DNA from: Pseudomonadota bacterium | GTDB taxonomy: Bacteria > Desulfobacterota > Binatia > Binatales > Binataceae | Assembly: GCA_021324455.1 (NCBI GenBank) | Contig: JAJPJA010000031.1 | Span: 62,001 to 126,000 of the forward strand | Direction: 5' to 3' | DNA length: 64,000 nucleotides | Position numbers and translations under genes: made by a program | Shown here: in pieces, positions 8,632 to 17,781 of the stretch | Layout: each line of letters opens with the position of its first letter | How positions within the stretch are numbered: the stretch's first letter is position 1 | The notes under the pieces: model-generated | Told to the model about the DNA's origin: nothing | The model's database searches: none | Seen by the model: the letters and a program-made list of their open reading frames with translations, nothing else

Positions 8632-9191
8632 CGTGAGGCAACCTCCCGGCGCGGCGACGGCGGTTTGAGCAAATCGGCGCGCATCAGCACCACCCTCTGC
8701 GTCGTTTTCAATCCGGCCAGCAACTCAGAGATACTGGCATTGAGGCGGGGATGAATCAAAGCGGGGGCCAGCTCACTCATCGGGACCAGCACGAAGCGCC
8801 TTTCCTGCAGCCGTGGATGGGGCACGGTGAGCTTGGGCGTATCGATTATTTCGTTGTTGAAGAACAGCAAATCGAGGTCGATGATGCGGGGTTTGTACTT
8901 GGCCCGCGCCGCTCCCTTCGGCATCCGCACCCGCTTGCGGCCCATCGCGCGTTCGATCGAGAGCAATTGCTGCATCAGGGTTTCGGCCGGCAATTCGGTT
9001 TCGACTTCGACCGCGCCATTGAGAAAAGGGCCGATCACATCGCCCACCGGTTCCGTTTCGTAAATGGAGGACTGGCGGACAATGCGAGTATGCCGCAGTT
9101 TGCCTATGCGCTCGAGTGCCTCGTGGTAATTGGCGAATCGATCGCCGAGGTTGGTACCTATTCCGATGAAAGCCCTATGGGGCATCCCCAA
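8628..9191 (-). CDS. folK: 2-amino-4-hydroxy-6-hydroxymethyldihydropteridine pyrophosphokinase
   Basis: A 187-residue HPPK, which transfers pyrophosphate from ATP to the pterin in folate synthesis. It shows the HPPK fingerprint: AFIGIGTNLGDR at the N-terminus, SSIYETEPVG, FLNGAVEVET, and the Mg-binding segment PRIIDLDLLFF with its two Asp. HPHPRL-type VPHPRLQERRFVLVPMSELAP follows. The C-terminal 25 residues extend beyond the core. It starts 3 bases after the dapL stop and overlaps the transaldolase gene. Confidence 0.95.
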   Translation of the reverse strand: MGMPHRAFIGIGTNLGDRFANYHEALERIGKLRHTRIVRQSSIYETEPVGDVIGPFLNGAVEVETELPAETLMQQLLSIERAMGRKRVRMPKGAARAKYKPRIIDLDLLFFNNEIIDTPKLTVPHPRLQERRFVLVPMSELAPALIHPRLNASISELLAGLKTTQRVVLMRADLLKPPSPRREVASR

Positions 9192-9194
9192 TGC

Positions 9195-10361
9195 TTACAG
9201 CTTGAGCGCTTTTATTCTTGCCGCCGCCTCTTTTAGCCGCTCGGTACCGATCGTGATCGACAGCCGAACGTAACCCTCACCACCATTTCCAAAGCCGGAA
9301 CCGGGTGTAATCACGACTCCCGCTTCTTTAAGCACGCGCTCGCTGAACGACGCCGAGGTGTATCCTTTCGGCACTTCCGCCCAGATATAGAACGTGGCCT
9401 TGGGCGCATCGCAGGCCAAACCCAAGTCACGCAAAGCGGTCACCATCACGTCGCGCCGTTGCTTGTAAGTCGCGCAGTATTGGCGCAGGGTGTCATCCCC
9501 GCCTTCCAGCGCCGCGATTGCCGCTTCCTGGATTCCCTGAAAAACACCCGAATCCGTGTTGGTTTTCACTTTGCCCAATCCGGCGACCAGGGTTGGATTG
9601 CCGACTACAAAGCCTACCCTCCATCCGGTCATGGAAAAGGTTTTCGATAGTGAGTGAAACTCGACCGCGCATTCACGCGCACGGTCAACTTCGAATACGC
9701 TCGGCGCACGATAACCGTCGTACGCGATTTCGGAATATGCGAGGTCGTGAGCCAAGATGATATCGTTCCTGAGACAGAATTCTACCGCCGTTTTGAAAAA
9801 AGACAAATCGGCGACGGCGCCGGTTGGGTTGTTGGGATAGTTTACCCACAGGAGTTTGGCGCGCCGGGCGACCTCGAGCGGTATTGAGCCGAGGTCGGGT
9901 AGAAAACCGTTCTGTTTTCTGAGGGGCAGAAAATACGCCTCCCCACCGCTAAACGTGCAGCCGGAGAAATACACCGGATAACCCGGATCAGGAATCAGCA
10001 CAATATCCCCCGGATCGATCACTGCCGTCGAAAAGTTGGCGATGCCCTCCTTGGAGCCTATCAGCGCGCAGACCTCCGTCTTCGGATCGAAACTCACACC
10101 AAAACGCCGCTGGTACCAGTTGGCGGCGGCGGCGCGGAACGATTCCAGCCCCTCATAGTCGGGATAGCGATGATTGACCGGCTTCTCGGCTGCCTGCTTG
10201 AGCGCGGCGACGATATAATCGGGCGTCGGCAGGTCGGGGTCGCCGATACCCAGACTGATAACATCGACTCCTTTGGCCTGGACTTCCTTCTTCAGGCGGT
10301 CCAGTTCGGCGAACAGATAGGGCGGCAGTTTCCCCAGACGTTTTGCGAGATTGATTTGCAC
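9195..10361 (-). CDS. dapL: LL-diaminopimelate aminotransferase-like class I/II aminotransferase
   Basis: A 388-residue PLP enzyme. The PLP lysine is Lys240 in SLSKTFSMTGWR, and YPNNPTG with the following Asp-x-x-Tyr (HDLAYSE) is typical of class I aminotransferases. The N-terminus (RLGKLPPYLFAELDRLKKE) and IGDPDLPTP match the LL-DAP aminotransferase (DapL) group, which makes LL-diaminopimelate from tetrahydrodipicolinate for lysine and peptidoglycan. Related aspartate or alanine aminotransferases share these motifs, so the substrate is probable rather than certain. First gene of a dapL-folK-tal unit. Confidence 0.85.
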   Translation of the reverse strand: MQINLAKRLGKLPPYLFAELDRLKKEVQAKGVDVISLGIGDPDLPTPDYIVAALKQAAEKPVNHRYPDYEGLESFRAAAANWYQRRFGVSFDPKTEVCALIGSKEGIANFSTAVIDPGDIVLIPDPGYPVYFSGCTFSGGEAYFLPLRKQNGFLPDLGSIPLEVARRAKLLWVNYPNNPTGAVADLSFFKTAVEFCLRNDIILAHDLAYSEIAYDGYRAPSVFEVDRARECAVEFHSLSKTFSMTGWRVGFVVGNPTLVAGLGKVKTNTDSGVFQGIQEAAIAALEGGDDTLRQYCATYKQRRDVMVTALRDLGLACDAPKATFYIWAEVPKGYTSASFSERVLKEAGVVITPGSGFGNGGEGYVRLSITIGTERLKEAAARIKALKL

Positions 10362-10550
10362 AGATAAACGCTCCGTTTGCTTGACCTAACATAATTCCAG
10401 AGGCGGGGAAACCGGCGTGCCATCCCAATCTCAACCGCCTGATTGAAGAAAATGGTGTATGGTGCCGGATACTGACGGAAATGCGGAAGACATCGGGCTT
10501 TTTACGAACGTCGTTTGAATTAGCCGGGCGAACCCTCTTTACCCGTTTTC

Positions 10551-10579
10551 TTGACTCCCACTCCCCCTACCGCTTAACT
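10551..10579 (+). promoter_or_regulatory. Sigma-70-type promoter candidate for the 10.6-kb gene
   Basis: TTGACT (10551-10556), 17-base spacer, TTAACT (10574-10579). Start of transcription would be near 10586, giving a leader of about 14 bases before the ATG at 10600. The region is AT-richer than its surroundings. Confidence 0.4.
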
Positions 10580-10599
10580 TGCCAAATTCTGGTGTGCCA

Positions 10600-11760
10600 A
10601 TGGCCAAAGAAAAAGGAACCGATGAAATCCTCAGCCAGCTGGGGATAGATCGGTCGGATCCGGATCAGGCTGTTGAAAAGCTGCGATCCCTGCACGCCTC
10701 CGGCGTCGAGCAGAGCCAAATCGCGGCTGCCGCCGGACTTATCGCCACTCCGGCCTCTGCCCAGCTGCTCGCCCGGATGGAGGCTGGCGCCAGCGGCGCT
10801 CTTCGGCGCGAGATCCGCCGCAGCCTGTTCAAGCTCCGCCAGCACGGCATCGAGGCCCCTGTCGAGGCGTCAGCGCGGCCCGCTCCCGCCCTGGCCGCCG
10901 CCGAATCTCTTACCGCTATTCTGTCGCCGGCGGATCCTGAAGGTGCGCAGCTCGTCTGGTTGGTCAAACCTCGTCCCCAAGGAGGTTTGAGTCGGCTTTA
11001 CGGCCTCACCTCGGAGAGCGACGGGTTGGTCGGTGCCACCTTGGTCCACCTCAGCCGGCGCGAGCTGCGCGAGGAACGCAGGGACATCGAACGCAGGACG
11101 TCGGTCAAGCTGATCGACGCGGATTATCATCTGGGGGATTTCATCCTGTGCGAGGCCTATCGGCGTACGCCGCAAGCGCGGCGGGGTCAGGTGGGCAATT
11201 TTCTCGCTTTGCGCGCCGAGATTCTTGCCGAACCGCCGCCCCTTGAGTATCGCCATCCGATCTACGACGAATTCGCCGCCACGTTGGATCAGGAGGCGTC
11301 ACCCGACCTGTTTAAAGAGGCGGAAGTCGCGGATTGGAGGATTCCGGAGGCCGAACTCAAACCTTATCTGAGCGAGATCGAGGAAATCCGTCAGAGTCCG
11401 CTGGTCTTGAACCAATATCAGCAGCAGGAGCGGATCAACGCCGTGGCCGGCCGCGCCCTGGAGCAGCTTATCGCCGGACCGCGGCGCGACGCGATGCGCC
11501 GGCGGCTGGAAAATACCGCCTTTTACCTCGCCCGCACCGGACGCCCCAATGCCGCCCGATGGGCCGCGTCGGCGGCAGCCCGGATTCGCGACGGCCACAA
11601 CCTTGGGCGCTCGCCGTTCTTCGTCGAGCTGGTGATGAGAAGCATCGGACAGGCGATGTCGCACCAGCGGCAGGAAACCGAGCAGCAGCCGCGATTGATC
11701 ATGACGCCGGCCGAAGCGATGCGGGCGCAGGCAGCGCGGGCCCGGCGTCTGCGACGTTGA
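10600..11760 (+). CDS. Conserved-looking protein of unknown function
   Basis: This 386-residue protein starts MAKEKGTDEILSQLG. It is soluble, with no signal or membrane segment. Residues 1-95 are helical and rich in Ala, Arg and Gln, reminiscent of HEAT-like adaptor helices (FKLRQHGIEAP). A middle block (about 105-210) contains LVWLVKPRPQGGLSRLYGLT and VGATLVHLSRRELREE, looking like a beta-rich domain. The C-terminal third is helical and ends with a very basic tail. I do not recognise a family. It stands alone behind its own promoter and is separated from the CaiB gene by 65 bases. Codon use matches the neighbours. Confidence 0.75.
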   Translation: MAKEKGTDEILSQLGIDRSDPDQAVEKLRSLHASGVEQSQIAAAAGLIATPASAQLLARMEAGASGALRREIRRSLFKLRQHGIEAPVEASARPAPALAAAESLTAILSPADPEGAQLVWLVKPRPQGGLSRLYGLTSESDGLVGATLVHLSRRELREERRDIERRTSVKLIDADYHLGDFILCEAYRRTPQARRGQVGNFLALRAEILAEPPPLEYRHPIYDEFAATLDQEASPDLFKEAEVADWRIPEAELKPYLSEIEEIRQSPLVLNQYQQQERINAVAGRALEQLIAGPRRDAMRRRLENTAFYLARTGRPNAARWAASAAARIRDGHNLGRSPFFVELVMRSIGQAMSHQRQETEQQPRLIMTPAEAMRAQAARARRLRR

Positions 11761-11825
11761 CTCACCCGGCAGCAGCCCCTAAACACAATCCTGAAACTGC
11801 GTTTCAAATCAGTTAGGCCGCGGCG

Positions 11826-13025
11826 ATGCTCGAACAGAAGCCTTTGCAGGGAATTCGCGTGCTCGACCTGAGCCGGGTGCTGGCCGGCCCTTACTGCACG
11901 ATGAATCTGGCCGACCTGGGGGCCGAAGTAATCAAGATCGAGCTGCCCGGGCATGGCGATGACGCGCGCCGCTTCCCGCCCATGATCCCCAATTCCACCG
12001 ATTCGGCCTACTTTTACGGCGTCAACCGCGGCAAGGAAAGCGTCACCATCGACCTGCGCAAGCCCGACGGCGCCGCGATTTTTCTCGACCTCGCCGCCCT
12101 CTCCGACGTCGTGGTGGAGAATTTCTCGCCCGGCACCATGGCCCGCTTCGGGGTCGATTACGAGCGGCTGCGCGAGCGCAACCCCAGGCTGATTCTCTGC
12201 TCGATCTCAGGGTTCGGGCAATCGGGGCCGATGGCGTCGGAGCCGGCTTACGATATCGTGGCGCAGGCGCTGGGCGGCACCATGAGCGTGACCGGGATGG
12301 CGGATGGCGAGCCGACCCGATGCGGGGTTTCGATCGGCGATATGGTGGCGGCGCTGTACGGCACCGTCGCGATTCTGGCGGCGCTGCGCGTGCGCGACAG
12401 CAGCGGCGCGGGACAGCATCTGGACATCGCGATGCTCGACTGCCAGGTCGCGATGCTGGAGGGGGCGCTGGGACAATACTCGGCCACCGGCACGATTCCC
12501 GGCCGCATCGGCAGCCGGCATCCGTCGATCACCCCGTTTCAACAGTTTCCGGCCGCCGACGACTACTTCGTCGTGGGCGCCGGCAACGAGGGGCTATGGG
12601 ATCGGTTCTGCGACGCGCTCGGCCTGCAGCAGCTTAAGAATGATCCGCGCTTTGCCGATAATCACAGCCGCACCCGCAACCATGCGCAACTCGATCCGAT
12701 TCTGCGCGAATTCTTTCTCACCCGACCACGCGCGCATTGGCTGGAACTGCTGGGCAAGGCGGGAGTGCCCTGCGCGGCAGTATCCAACGTGGCCGACGTG
12801 GCGCGCAATCCGCAGTTGCTGGAACGAAACATGATTCTGGCGGCGGAGCATCCCTCTTACGACCGCCTGCTGGTGCCGGGGTCGCCGCTTAAGTCGGCCG
12901 GAGGCGACCCGCCGCCGCCCACGCGCGCGCCCGCTTTGGGCGAGCATACCGAGGCCGTGCTGGGCCGCCTGTTGGGATACGATCGGAGCCGGATGGCGGA
13001 TCTGCGCGGACGGGGTATCATTTGA
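11826..13025 (+). CDS. CaiB/BaiF family III CoA-transferase
   Basis: A 399-residue family III CoA-transferase, which moves CoA between carboxylic acids through a mixed anhydride on an Asp. Family blocks run in order: GIRVLDLSRVLAGPYCTMNLADLGAEVIKIE (N-terminus), YFYGVNRGKESVTIDLRKPDG, DVVVENFSPGTM, EPAYDIVAQALGG, and the probable catalytic Asp near residue 172 in SIGDMVAALYG. The C-terminal GEHTEAVLGRLLG is also typical. The acyl substrate cannot be read from sequence. The thiolase gene follows 24 bases later, suggesting a joint acyl-CoA degradation step. Confidence 0.95.
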   Translation: MLEQKPLQGIRVLDLSRVLAGPYCTMNLADLGAEVIKIELPGHGDDARRFPPMIPNSTDSAYFYGVNRGKESVTIDLRKPDGAAIFLDLAALSDVVVENFSPGTMARFGVDYERLRERNPRLILCSISGFGQSGPMASEPAYDIVAQALGGTMSVTGMADGEPTRCGVSIGDMVAALYGTVAILAALRVRDSSGAGQHLDIAMLDCQVAMLEGALGQYSATGTIPGRIGSRHPSITPFQQFPAADDYFVVGAGNEGLWDRFCDALGLQQLKNDPRFADNHSRTRNHAQLDPILREFFLTRPRAHWLELLGKAGVPCAAVSNVADVARNPQLLERNMILAAEHPSYDRLLVPGSPLKSAGGDPPPPTRAPALGEHTEAVLGRLLGYDRSRMADLRGRGII

Positions 13026-13049
13026 GGGATTTCCGGGGAGGAGAAGCCG

Positions 13050-14189
13050 ATGACCGAGGCAGTAATCGTTGACGGCATTCGCACGCCAATCGCGCGCGCG
13101 GGCAAGGACAAGAGCTATTACAAGGATATCCGCGCCGACGATCTGGGCGCGATGTGCGTGCGCGAGCTGCTGCGGCGCAATCCCAAGGTCAATCCGGCCG
13201 AGATCGAAGACGTCATCTGGGGATGCGCCAATCAGTCGGCCGAGCAGAGTTTCAATCTCGGCCGCATGGTTGCGCTGCTGGCCGAACTGCCGATCGAAGT
13301 GGCCGGCACCACGGTGGACCGTCAGTGCGGGTCCAGCCTGCAGGCGGTAAACTTCGCCGCCCAGGCCATCATGACCGGCGCGGGCGATATCGCGATCGCC
13401 GGCGGCGTCGAACACATGACGCATATCCCGATGGGATCGGGGCTGTCGCCCAACAACGGCCTGCTCAAGATGTTTCCGCGCGACATGTTCTTCATGGGGC
13501 TGACCGCGGAGCGGTTGGCCGCGATGTACAACATCACGCGCCAGCAGGCCGACGCGTTTGCGCTGCGATCCAATCAAAGGGCGATTGCGGCGCGCGAGCG
13601 GTTCGCCGCCGAAATCGTGCAAATCCCGATCGGCGAAGGCGCTTTGGCCCAAATCGACCAGGGTCCCCGCGCCGATACCAGCATCGAAAAGCTGGCCGCG
13701 CTGGCGCCCTCGTTCAAGGAAGACGGCCAGGTCACCGCGGGCAACTCCTCCCAGATCAGCGACGGCGCCGCGGCCGTGCTGGTAATGAGTGCCGAACGCG
13801 CGCGCGCGCTCGCGATCCGCCCGATGGTGCGCATCCGCGCCACCGCCGTGGCCGGTGTGCGGCCGGAAATCATGGGATGGGGTCCGGTGCCGGCAACCGC
13901 CAAAGCATTGGCGCGCGCGGGATTGAGGATGGCGGATATCGACCTGTTCGAGATTAACGAAGCGTTTGCCGCGCAGGTGCTGGCCTGCAACACCGAGATG
14001 AAAATCGACGAGGAGAAGCTCAACGTCAACGGCGGCGCCGTCGCTTTGGGGCATCCGCTGGGATGCTCGGGGGCGCGCCTGATGACCACGCTGATCCATG
14101 AAATGAAACGGCGCGGCGCGCGCCTGGGCGTCGCCACCATGTGCATCGGGATGGGCCAAGGCGTGGCCACGGTCGTGGAACAGGTCTGA
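13050..14189 (+). CDS. Acetyl-CoA acyltransferase (thiolase)
   Basis: A 379-residue thiolase. The acyl-carrying nucleophile is Cys93 in VDRQCGSSLQ. The second active-site block is INEAFAAQVLACN, then the His in NVNGGAVALGHPLG, and the base Cys in TMCIGMGQG. It carries GGVEHMTHIPMG and SSQISDGAAA. The pattern fits FadA-like 3-ketoacyl-CoA thiolases and acetyl-CoA acetyltransferases; chain length preference is unknown. A strong ribosome-binding site (GGAGGAG) precedes ATG 13050. Downstream of the CoA-transferase gene in the same operon. Confidence 0.95.
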   Translation: MTEAVIVDGIRTPIARAGKDKSYYKDIRADDLGAMCVRELLRRNPKVNPAEIEDVIWGCANQSAEQSFNLGRMVALLAELPIEVAGTTVDRQCGSSLQAVNFAAQAIMTGAGDIAIAGGVEHMTHIPMGSGLSPNNGLLKMFPRDMFFMGLTAERLAAMYNITRQQADAFALRSNQRAIAARERFAAEIVQIPIGEGALAQIDQGPRADTSIEKLAALAPSFKEDGQVTAGNSSQISDGAAAVLVMSAERARALAIRPMVRIRATAVAGVRPEIMGWGPVPATAKALARAGLRMADIDLFEINEAFAAQVLACNTEMKIDEEKLNVNGGAVALGHPLGCSGARLMTTLIHEMKRRGARLGVATMCIGMGQGVATVVEQV

Positions 14190-14206
14190 AGCGCTGCCGG
14201 GGTCGG

Positions 14207-14767
14207 ATGAGTATCAGCATTTGGGGTTGGCGGATTGGTCTGGCCGCGGCCTTGACGGCCGCGGTTCTGGTTTCTCCGGGCTACGCGGGCGGCAAGAAAA
14301 AACCCGCTCCGCTTGCGACGCCCGCGCCGCCAGCCGCTAAATCCAAACGGCACGTGCTCAGCTTCACCCTGACCGACATGAACGGCCATCCGGTGAAGCT
14401 GTCCATGTGGCGCGGCCATCCGCTGATCCTCGATTTCTGGGCGACATGGTGCCCGCCATGCCGCAAGGAAGTGCCGGAACTCAATGCGATTTACCGCAAA
14501 TATCGCAGCAGGGGACTGGTGGTGGTCGGCGTGTCGGTGGACAAGGTGCAGGGCGACGGCGTCAAGTCGGTGCGGCCGTTCGCAAAGGAATTCAAGGTCG
14601 CCTATCCGATCCTGATGGCGGACGACGCCATGGTCGAGGCGATGGATTTGGATAACATCCCGACCACCCTGTTCATCAACCGCAAAGGCGAAACCGTCGC
14701 CCGCCTGGAAGGCCGCGGCAGGCCCGGCGAGCTGTCCGCGGCCGCAAAAACTCTGTTCCGCGACTGA
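14207..14767 (+). CDS. TlpA/ResA-like exported thioredoxin
   Basis: A 186-residue TlpA-type thiol-disulfide protein. Residues 1-28 form a signal peptide or anchor (GLAAALTAAVLVSPGYA). The redox centre WCPPC lies at Cys82 and Cys85, followed by the redoxin signature LVVVGVSVDK and the cis-Pro region NIPTTLFINRKGE. Such proteins act in the periplasm reducing disulfides or maturing cytochromes or copper sites. The start at 14207 leaves an 18-base gap after the thiolase gene; the frame upstream overlaps that gene and is not needed. Confidence 0.92.
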   Translation: MSISIWGWRIGLAAALTAAVLVSPGYAGGKKKPAPLATPAPPAAKSKRHVLSFTLTDMNGHPVKLSMWRGHPLILDFWATWCPPCRKEVPELNAIYRKYRSRGLVVVGVSVDKVQGDGVKSVRPFAKEFKVAYPILMADDAMVEAMDLDNIPTTLFINRKGETVARLEGRGRPGELSAAAKTLFRD

Positions 14768-14977
14768 TCCTGCTTTGGCTGCGAGTTTCTGATTCCGATT
14801 CTTTTGATTCCGCGCTTTCCTCACGCGCGGTTCCGGGCGAAGTTATCGGCTGAAATTCCATCACGCTTGAGCATGCTGAACCACGGCCAGCGGATTGGCG
14901 CCTGATCCCGCTTGAGCGGACGCCTGGGCGGCCACCATGTGGATTCAGCCCGGCGGGCGGAGCTAGAATGCAACAAA

Positions 14978-15223
14978 ATGCAGCCTGAAGATCTCAAAAA
15001 ACTTATCGAGCAAGGTCTGCCCGGTGCGCAGGTCGAAGTGCGCGACTTTACCGGCAGCGGCGATCATTTCGAGGCGCTGGTGGTCAGCGACGCCTTCGAG
15101 GGCAAAAGCCTGGTGCAGCGGCATCAGGCGGTCTACGCTGCTATCGGCGAGGCGATGCGCGCCCAGGTCCACGCCCTGACGCTCAAGACGCTCACACCGG
15201 CTCAGCACCAGCAGCGGAGGTAA
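14978..15223 (+). CDS. BolA-family protein
   Basis: An 81-residue BolA-like protein (MQPEDLKKLIEQGLPGAQVEVRD...). The family helix-turn core FEALVVSDAFEGKSLVQRHQAVY is present, with the conserved RH before the helix (His near residue 49). BolA proteins bind a [2Fe-2S] cluster jointly with monothiol glutaredoxins, and the glutaredoxin gene follows 5 bases later, a well-known pairing. It is likely an Fe-S trafficking or sensing partner. Confidence 0.95.
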   Translation: MQPEDLKKLIEQGLPGAQVEVRDFTGSGDHFEALVVSDAFEGKSLVQRHQAVYAAIGEAMRAQVHALTLKTLTPAQHQQRR

Positions 15224-15228
15224 GGCAA

Positions 15229-15552
15229 ATGGCCGATGACGTAATCGAACGCATCCAGAACGCGGTCAACAACAACAAGATCATGATTTTCATGAAGGGA
15301 ACACCCACATTCCCGCAATGCGGGTTCTCAGCCGCCACCGTCCAGGTGTTCGAGGAAATGGGCGTGCCCTTCCAGACCGCCGACGTGCTGAGCGACCCCG
15401 AACTGCGCGACGCCATCAAGCGCTACAGCAACTGGCCGACCATCCCGCAGGTTTTCATCGGCGGCAAGTTCGTCGGCGGATGCGACATCGTGCGCGAGAT
15501 GAAAGACAGCGGCGAGCTGGATAACCTGGTCCGGTCGGTGATGAAGGATTAG
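15229..15552 (+). CDS. grxD: Monothiol glutaredoxin (Grx4 type)
   Basis: A 107-residue monothiol glutaredoxin with the CGFS active site (Cys31, in TFPQCGFSA). It also has the glutathione-binding blocks WPTIPQVFIGGKFVGGCD and the preceding MKGTPTFPQ. It binds and transfers [2Fe-2S] clusters together with BolA. A strong ribosome-binding site (GGAGGTAAGG) overlaps the end of bolA, so the two genes are coupled. Confidence 0.97.
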   Translation: MADDVIERIQNAVNNNKIMIFMKGTPTFPQCGFSAATVQVFEEMGVPFQTADVLSDPELRDAIKRYSNWPTIPQVFIGGKFVGGCDIVREMKDSGELDNLVRSVMKD

Positions 15553-15582
15553 GCCGCACCGGTTCCCCAATGTTTTCCGGTT

Positions 15583-15619
15583 CCCTCACCCACATTTCTT
15601 CCGTGGCGGAGGGTGAGGG
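15583..15619. repeat. Inverted repeat of REP-like type after grxD
   Basis: Arms CCCTCACCC (15583-15591) and GGGTGAGGG (15611-15619) are perfectly complementary and enclose a 19-base loop. It sits 31 bases after the grxD stop. No U-tract follows, so it may be a dispersed REP-like palindrome rather than an intrinsic terminator. Confidence 0.55.
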
Positions 15620-15715
15620 TGACTGATACGGATCAGCAATTTTTTTGGGGTTTCGGTTGAGGCGGTCCGGAATCTCCGGACAATGATCTGACTTTCACAG
15701 CATGAAGGCGCGATC

Positions 15716-17779
15716 GTGAGGCCCGGCGAGCAGTTCTTCAACTTCTACAACCACGACTTCGTGCGTCTGGCCGTAGCCCTGCCCGCGGTTAAAGTTGCGG
15801 ACCCCGCCTTCAACGGCTTTCAGATCGTCGAAATGATGAAGGCCGCGGCCGACCGCAAGGCGCTGCTGGTTCTGTTTCCCGAACTGGGACTTTCCGCCTA
15901 CTCGTGCGAAGACCTGTTTCATCAGCGGGCCTTGCTGGAAGGATGCCGCGAAGAACTCGGCCGTATCGTCAGGGCCAGCGAAGTAACCCCGGTGGTAACC
16001 GTGGTGGGAACACCGCTGCAGGTGGACCATCTGCTGTTCAACTGCGCGGTGGTGATCAATCGCGGACGCGTTTTGGGCGTGGTGCCCAAGACCTATCTGC
16101 CCAATTACCGCGAATTTTACGAACGGCGCCAGTTCGCGCCCGCCGATCACGCCGTCAGCGGGGCGATCGACCTGTGCGGCCAGAGCGGGATTCCGTTCGG
16201 CAACAATCTCCTGTTTCAGGCCGACCCGCAGCCGCTGTTCAAATTCCACGTCGAGATTTGCGAGGATCTGTGGGTGCCGGTCGCGCCCTCCAGTTACGGT
16301 GCGATGGCGGGGGCGACGGTGCTGCTCAATCTGTCGGCCTCCAATATCACGGTGGGCAAAGCCGGCTATCGCCATCAACTGGTCGCCAGTCAATCCGCGC
16401 GATGCCTCGCCGCGTACATGTACTCCGGCGCCGGTCCGGGCGAATCCACCACCGATTTGGCCTGGGACGGCCACGCGCTGATTTATGAGAACGGCAATCT
16501 GCTCGCCGAATCCCATCGCTTCCCGGTCGAGCCCCAGATCATCTGCGGCGAGATCGATCTCGAACGGCTGACGCAGGAGCGGATGCGTCAGACTACTTTC
16601 GGCGAGGCGGTGCGCCGCGAACGCGAGCGGCTGCGCGGCTTCCGCGTGGTTCACTTCGATGTCGATCTGCCCTGCAACGAGCGCCTGATCGGCGATCGCA
16701 TCTACGAGCGTTTTCCCTACGTGCCGTCCGATCCCAACACTCGCGACGAGCGCTGCGCCGAGGTCTACGACATCCAGGTGCAGGGCTTGAGCAAGCGTCT
16801 GGCGGCAACCGGGCTCAAGCGCGTCGTAATCGGCATTTCCGGCGGATTGGATTCCACCCAGGCGCTGCTGGTGTGCGCCGACGCGATGGATCGCCTGAAG
16901 CTGCCGCGCTCCAACATTCTGGCGTACACGATGCCGGGGTTCGCCACCAGCACCCGCACCCTGGCCCAGGCGCGCCGCCTGATGAAAGCCATCGGATGCG
17001 AAACCAACGAACTCGACATCCGTCCCGCCTGCCTGCAGATGCTCAAGGACATCGGCCATCCGTACGCCGAGGGCAAAAAGGTCTACGACGTGACTTTTGA
17101 AAACGTGCAGGCGGGCGAGCGCACCAGTCATCTGTTCCGGCTGGCCAACCTGCGCGGCGCTTTGGTGGTTGGGACCGGCGACCTCAGCGAACTGGCGCTG
17201 GGATGGTGCACCTACGGTGTGGGCGATCACATGTCGCACTACGCCGTCAACGCCAGCGTGCCCAAGACCCTGATCCGCCACGTTATCCGCTGGGTGGCGG
17301 AGACCGAACGGGTGGGTGCGGAAGCCAGCGCCGTGCTGCGCGAAATTCTGGATACTCCGGTCAGCCCCGAACTGGTGCCGGGAGCGGGCGGTTCGGAGCC
17401 GTCGCAGGAAACCGAGGCGGCAATCGGTCCATACGAACTGCAGGATTTCAACCTGTACTATACTTTGCGGTTTGGCTATCTGCCTTCGCGCATCGCGTTT
17501 CTGGCCTGGTGCGCATGGTCGGACAGGCTGCGCGGCGGATGGCCCGATATTCCGGCCGAACACCGGCATCAGTACTCGATCGGACAGATTAAGGAAAATC
17601 TGCGCATCTTCATGCATCGCTTTTTCGCCACCAGCCAGTACAAACGCAGTTGCATCCCCAATGCTCCCAAGGTCGGTTCGGGCGGATCGCTGTCGCCGCG
17701 GGGAGATTATCGCGCCCCCAGCGACAGCGAAGACGCGGTCTGGCTGCAAGAGCTCGACCTCATCCCCGATACCGAGTAA
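15716..17779 (+). CDS. nadE: Glutamine-dependent NAD+ synthetase
   Basis: A 687-residue two-domain enzyme that amidates nicotinate adenine dinucleotide. The N-terminal nitrilase-type glutaminase has its triad at Glu56 (LFPELGLS), Lys125 (VPKTYLPNY) and Cys182 (VEICEDLW). The C-terminal synthetase has the P-loop-like [10 protein letters not shown] near residue 375 and [16 protein letters not shown]. The start is GTG at 15716 with AAGG upstream. Length matches the long, multimeric glutamine-dependent group (about 680 residues). Confidence 0.96.
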   Translation: MRPGEQFFNFYNHDFVRLAVALPAVKVADPAFNGFQIVEMMKAAADRKALLVLFPELGLSAYSCEDLFHQRALLEGCREELGRIVRASEVTPVVTVVGTPLQVDHLLFNCAVVINRGRVLGVVPKTYLPNYREFYERRQFAPADHAVSGAIDLCGQSGIPFGNNLLFQADPQPLFKFHVEICEDLWVPVAPSSYGAMAGATVLLNLSASNITVGKAGYRHQLVASQSARCLAAYMYSGAGPGESTTDLAWDGHALIYENGNLLAESHRFPVEPQIICGEIDLERLTQERMRQTTFGEAVRRERERLRGFRVVHFDVDLPCNERLIGDRIYERFPYVPSDPNTRDERCAEVYDIQVQGLSKRLAATGLKRVVIGISGGLDSTQALLVCADAMDRLKLPRSNILAYTMPGFATSTRTLAQARRLMKAIGCETNELDIRPACLQMLKDIGHPYAEGKKVYDVTFENVQAGERTSHLFRLANLRGALVVGTGDLSELALGWCTYGVGDHMSHYAVNASVPKTLIRHVIRWVAETERVGAEASAVLREILDTPVSPELVPGAGGSEPSQETEAAIGPYELQDFNLYYTLRFGYLPSRIAFLAWCAWSDRLRGGWPDIPAEHRHQYSIGQIKENLRIFMHRFFATSQYKRSCIPNAPKVGSGGSLSPRGDYRAPSDSEDAVWLQELDLIPDTE

Positions 17780-17781
17780 CC

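Noticed and set aside
10400-10440. TGGCACG on the minus strand upstream of dapL, possible sigma-54 element
   Set aside because: The -12 GC is missing at the required spacing.
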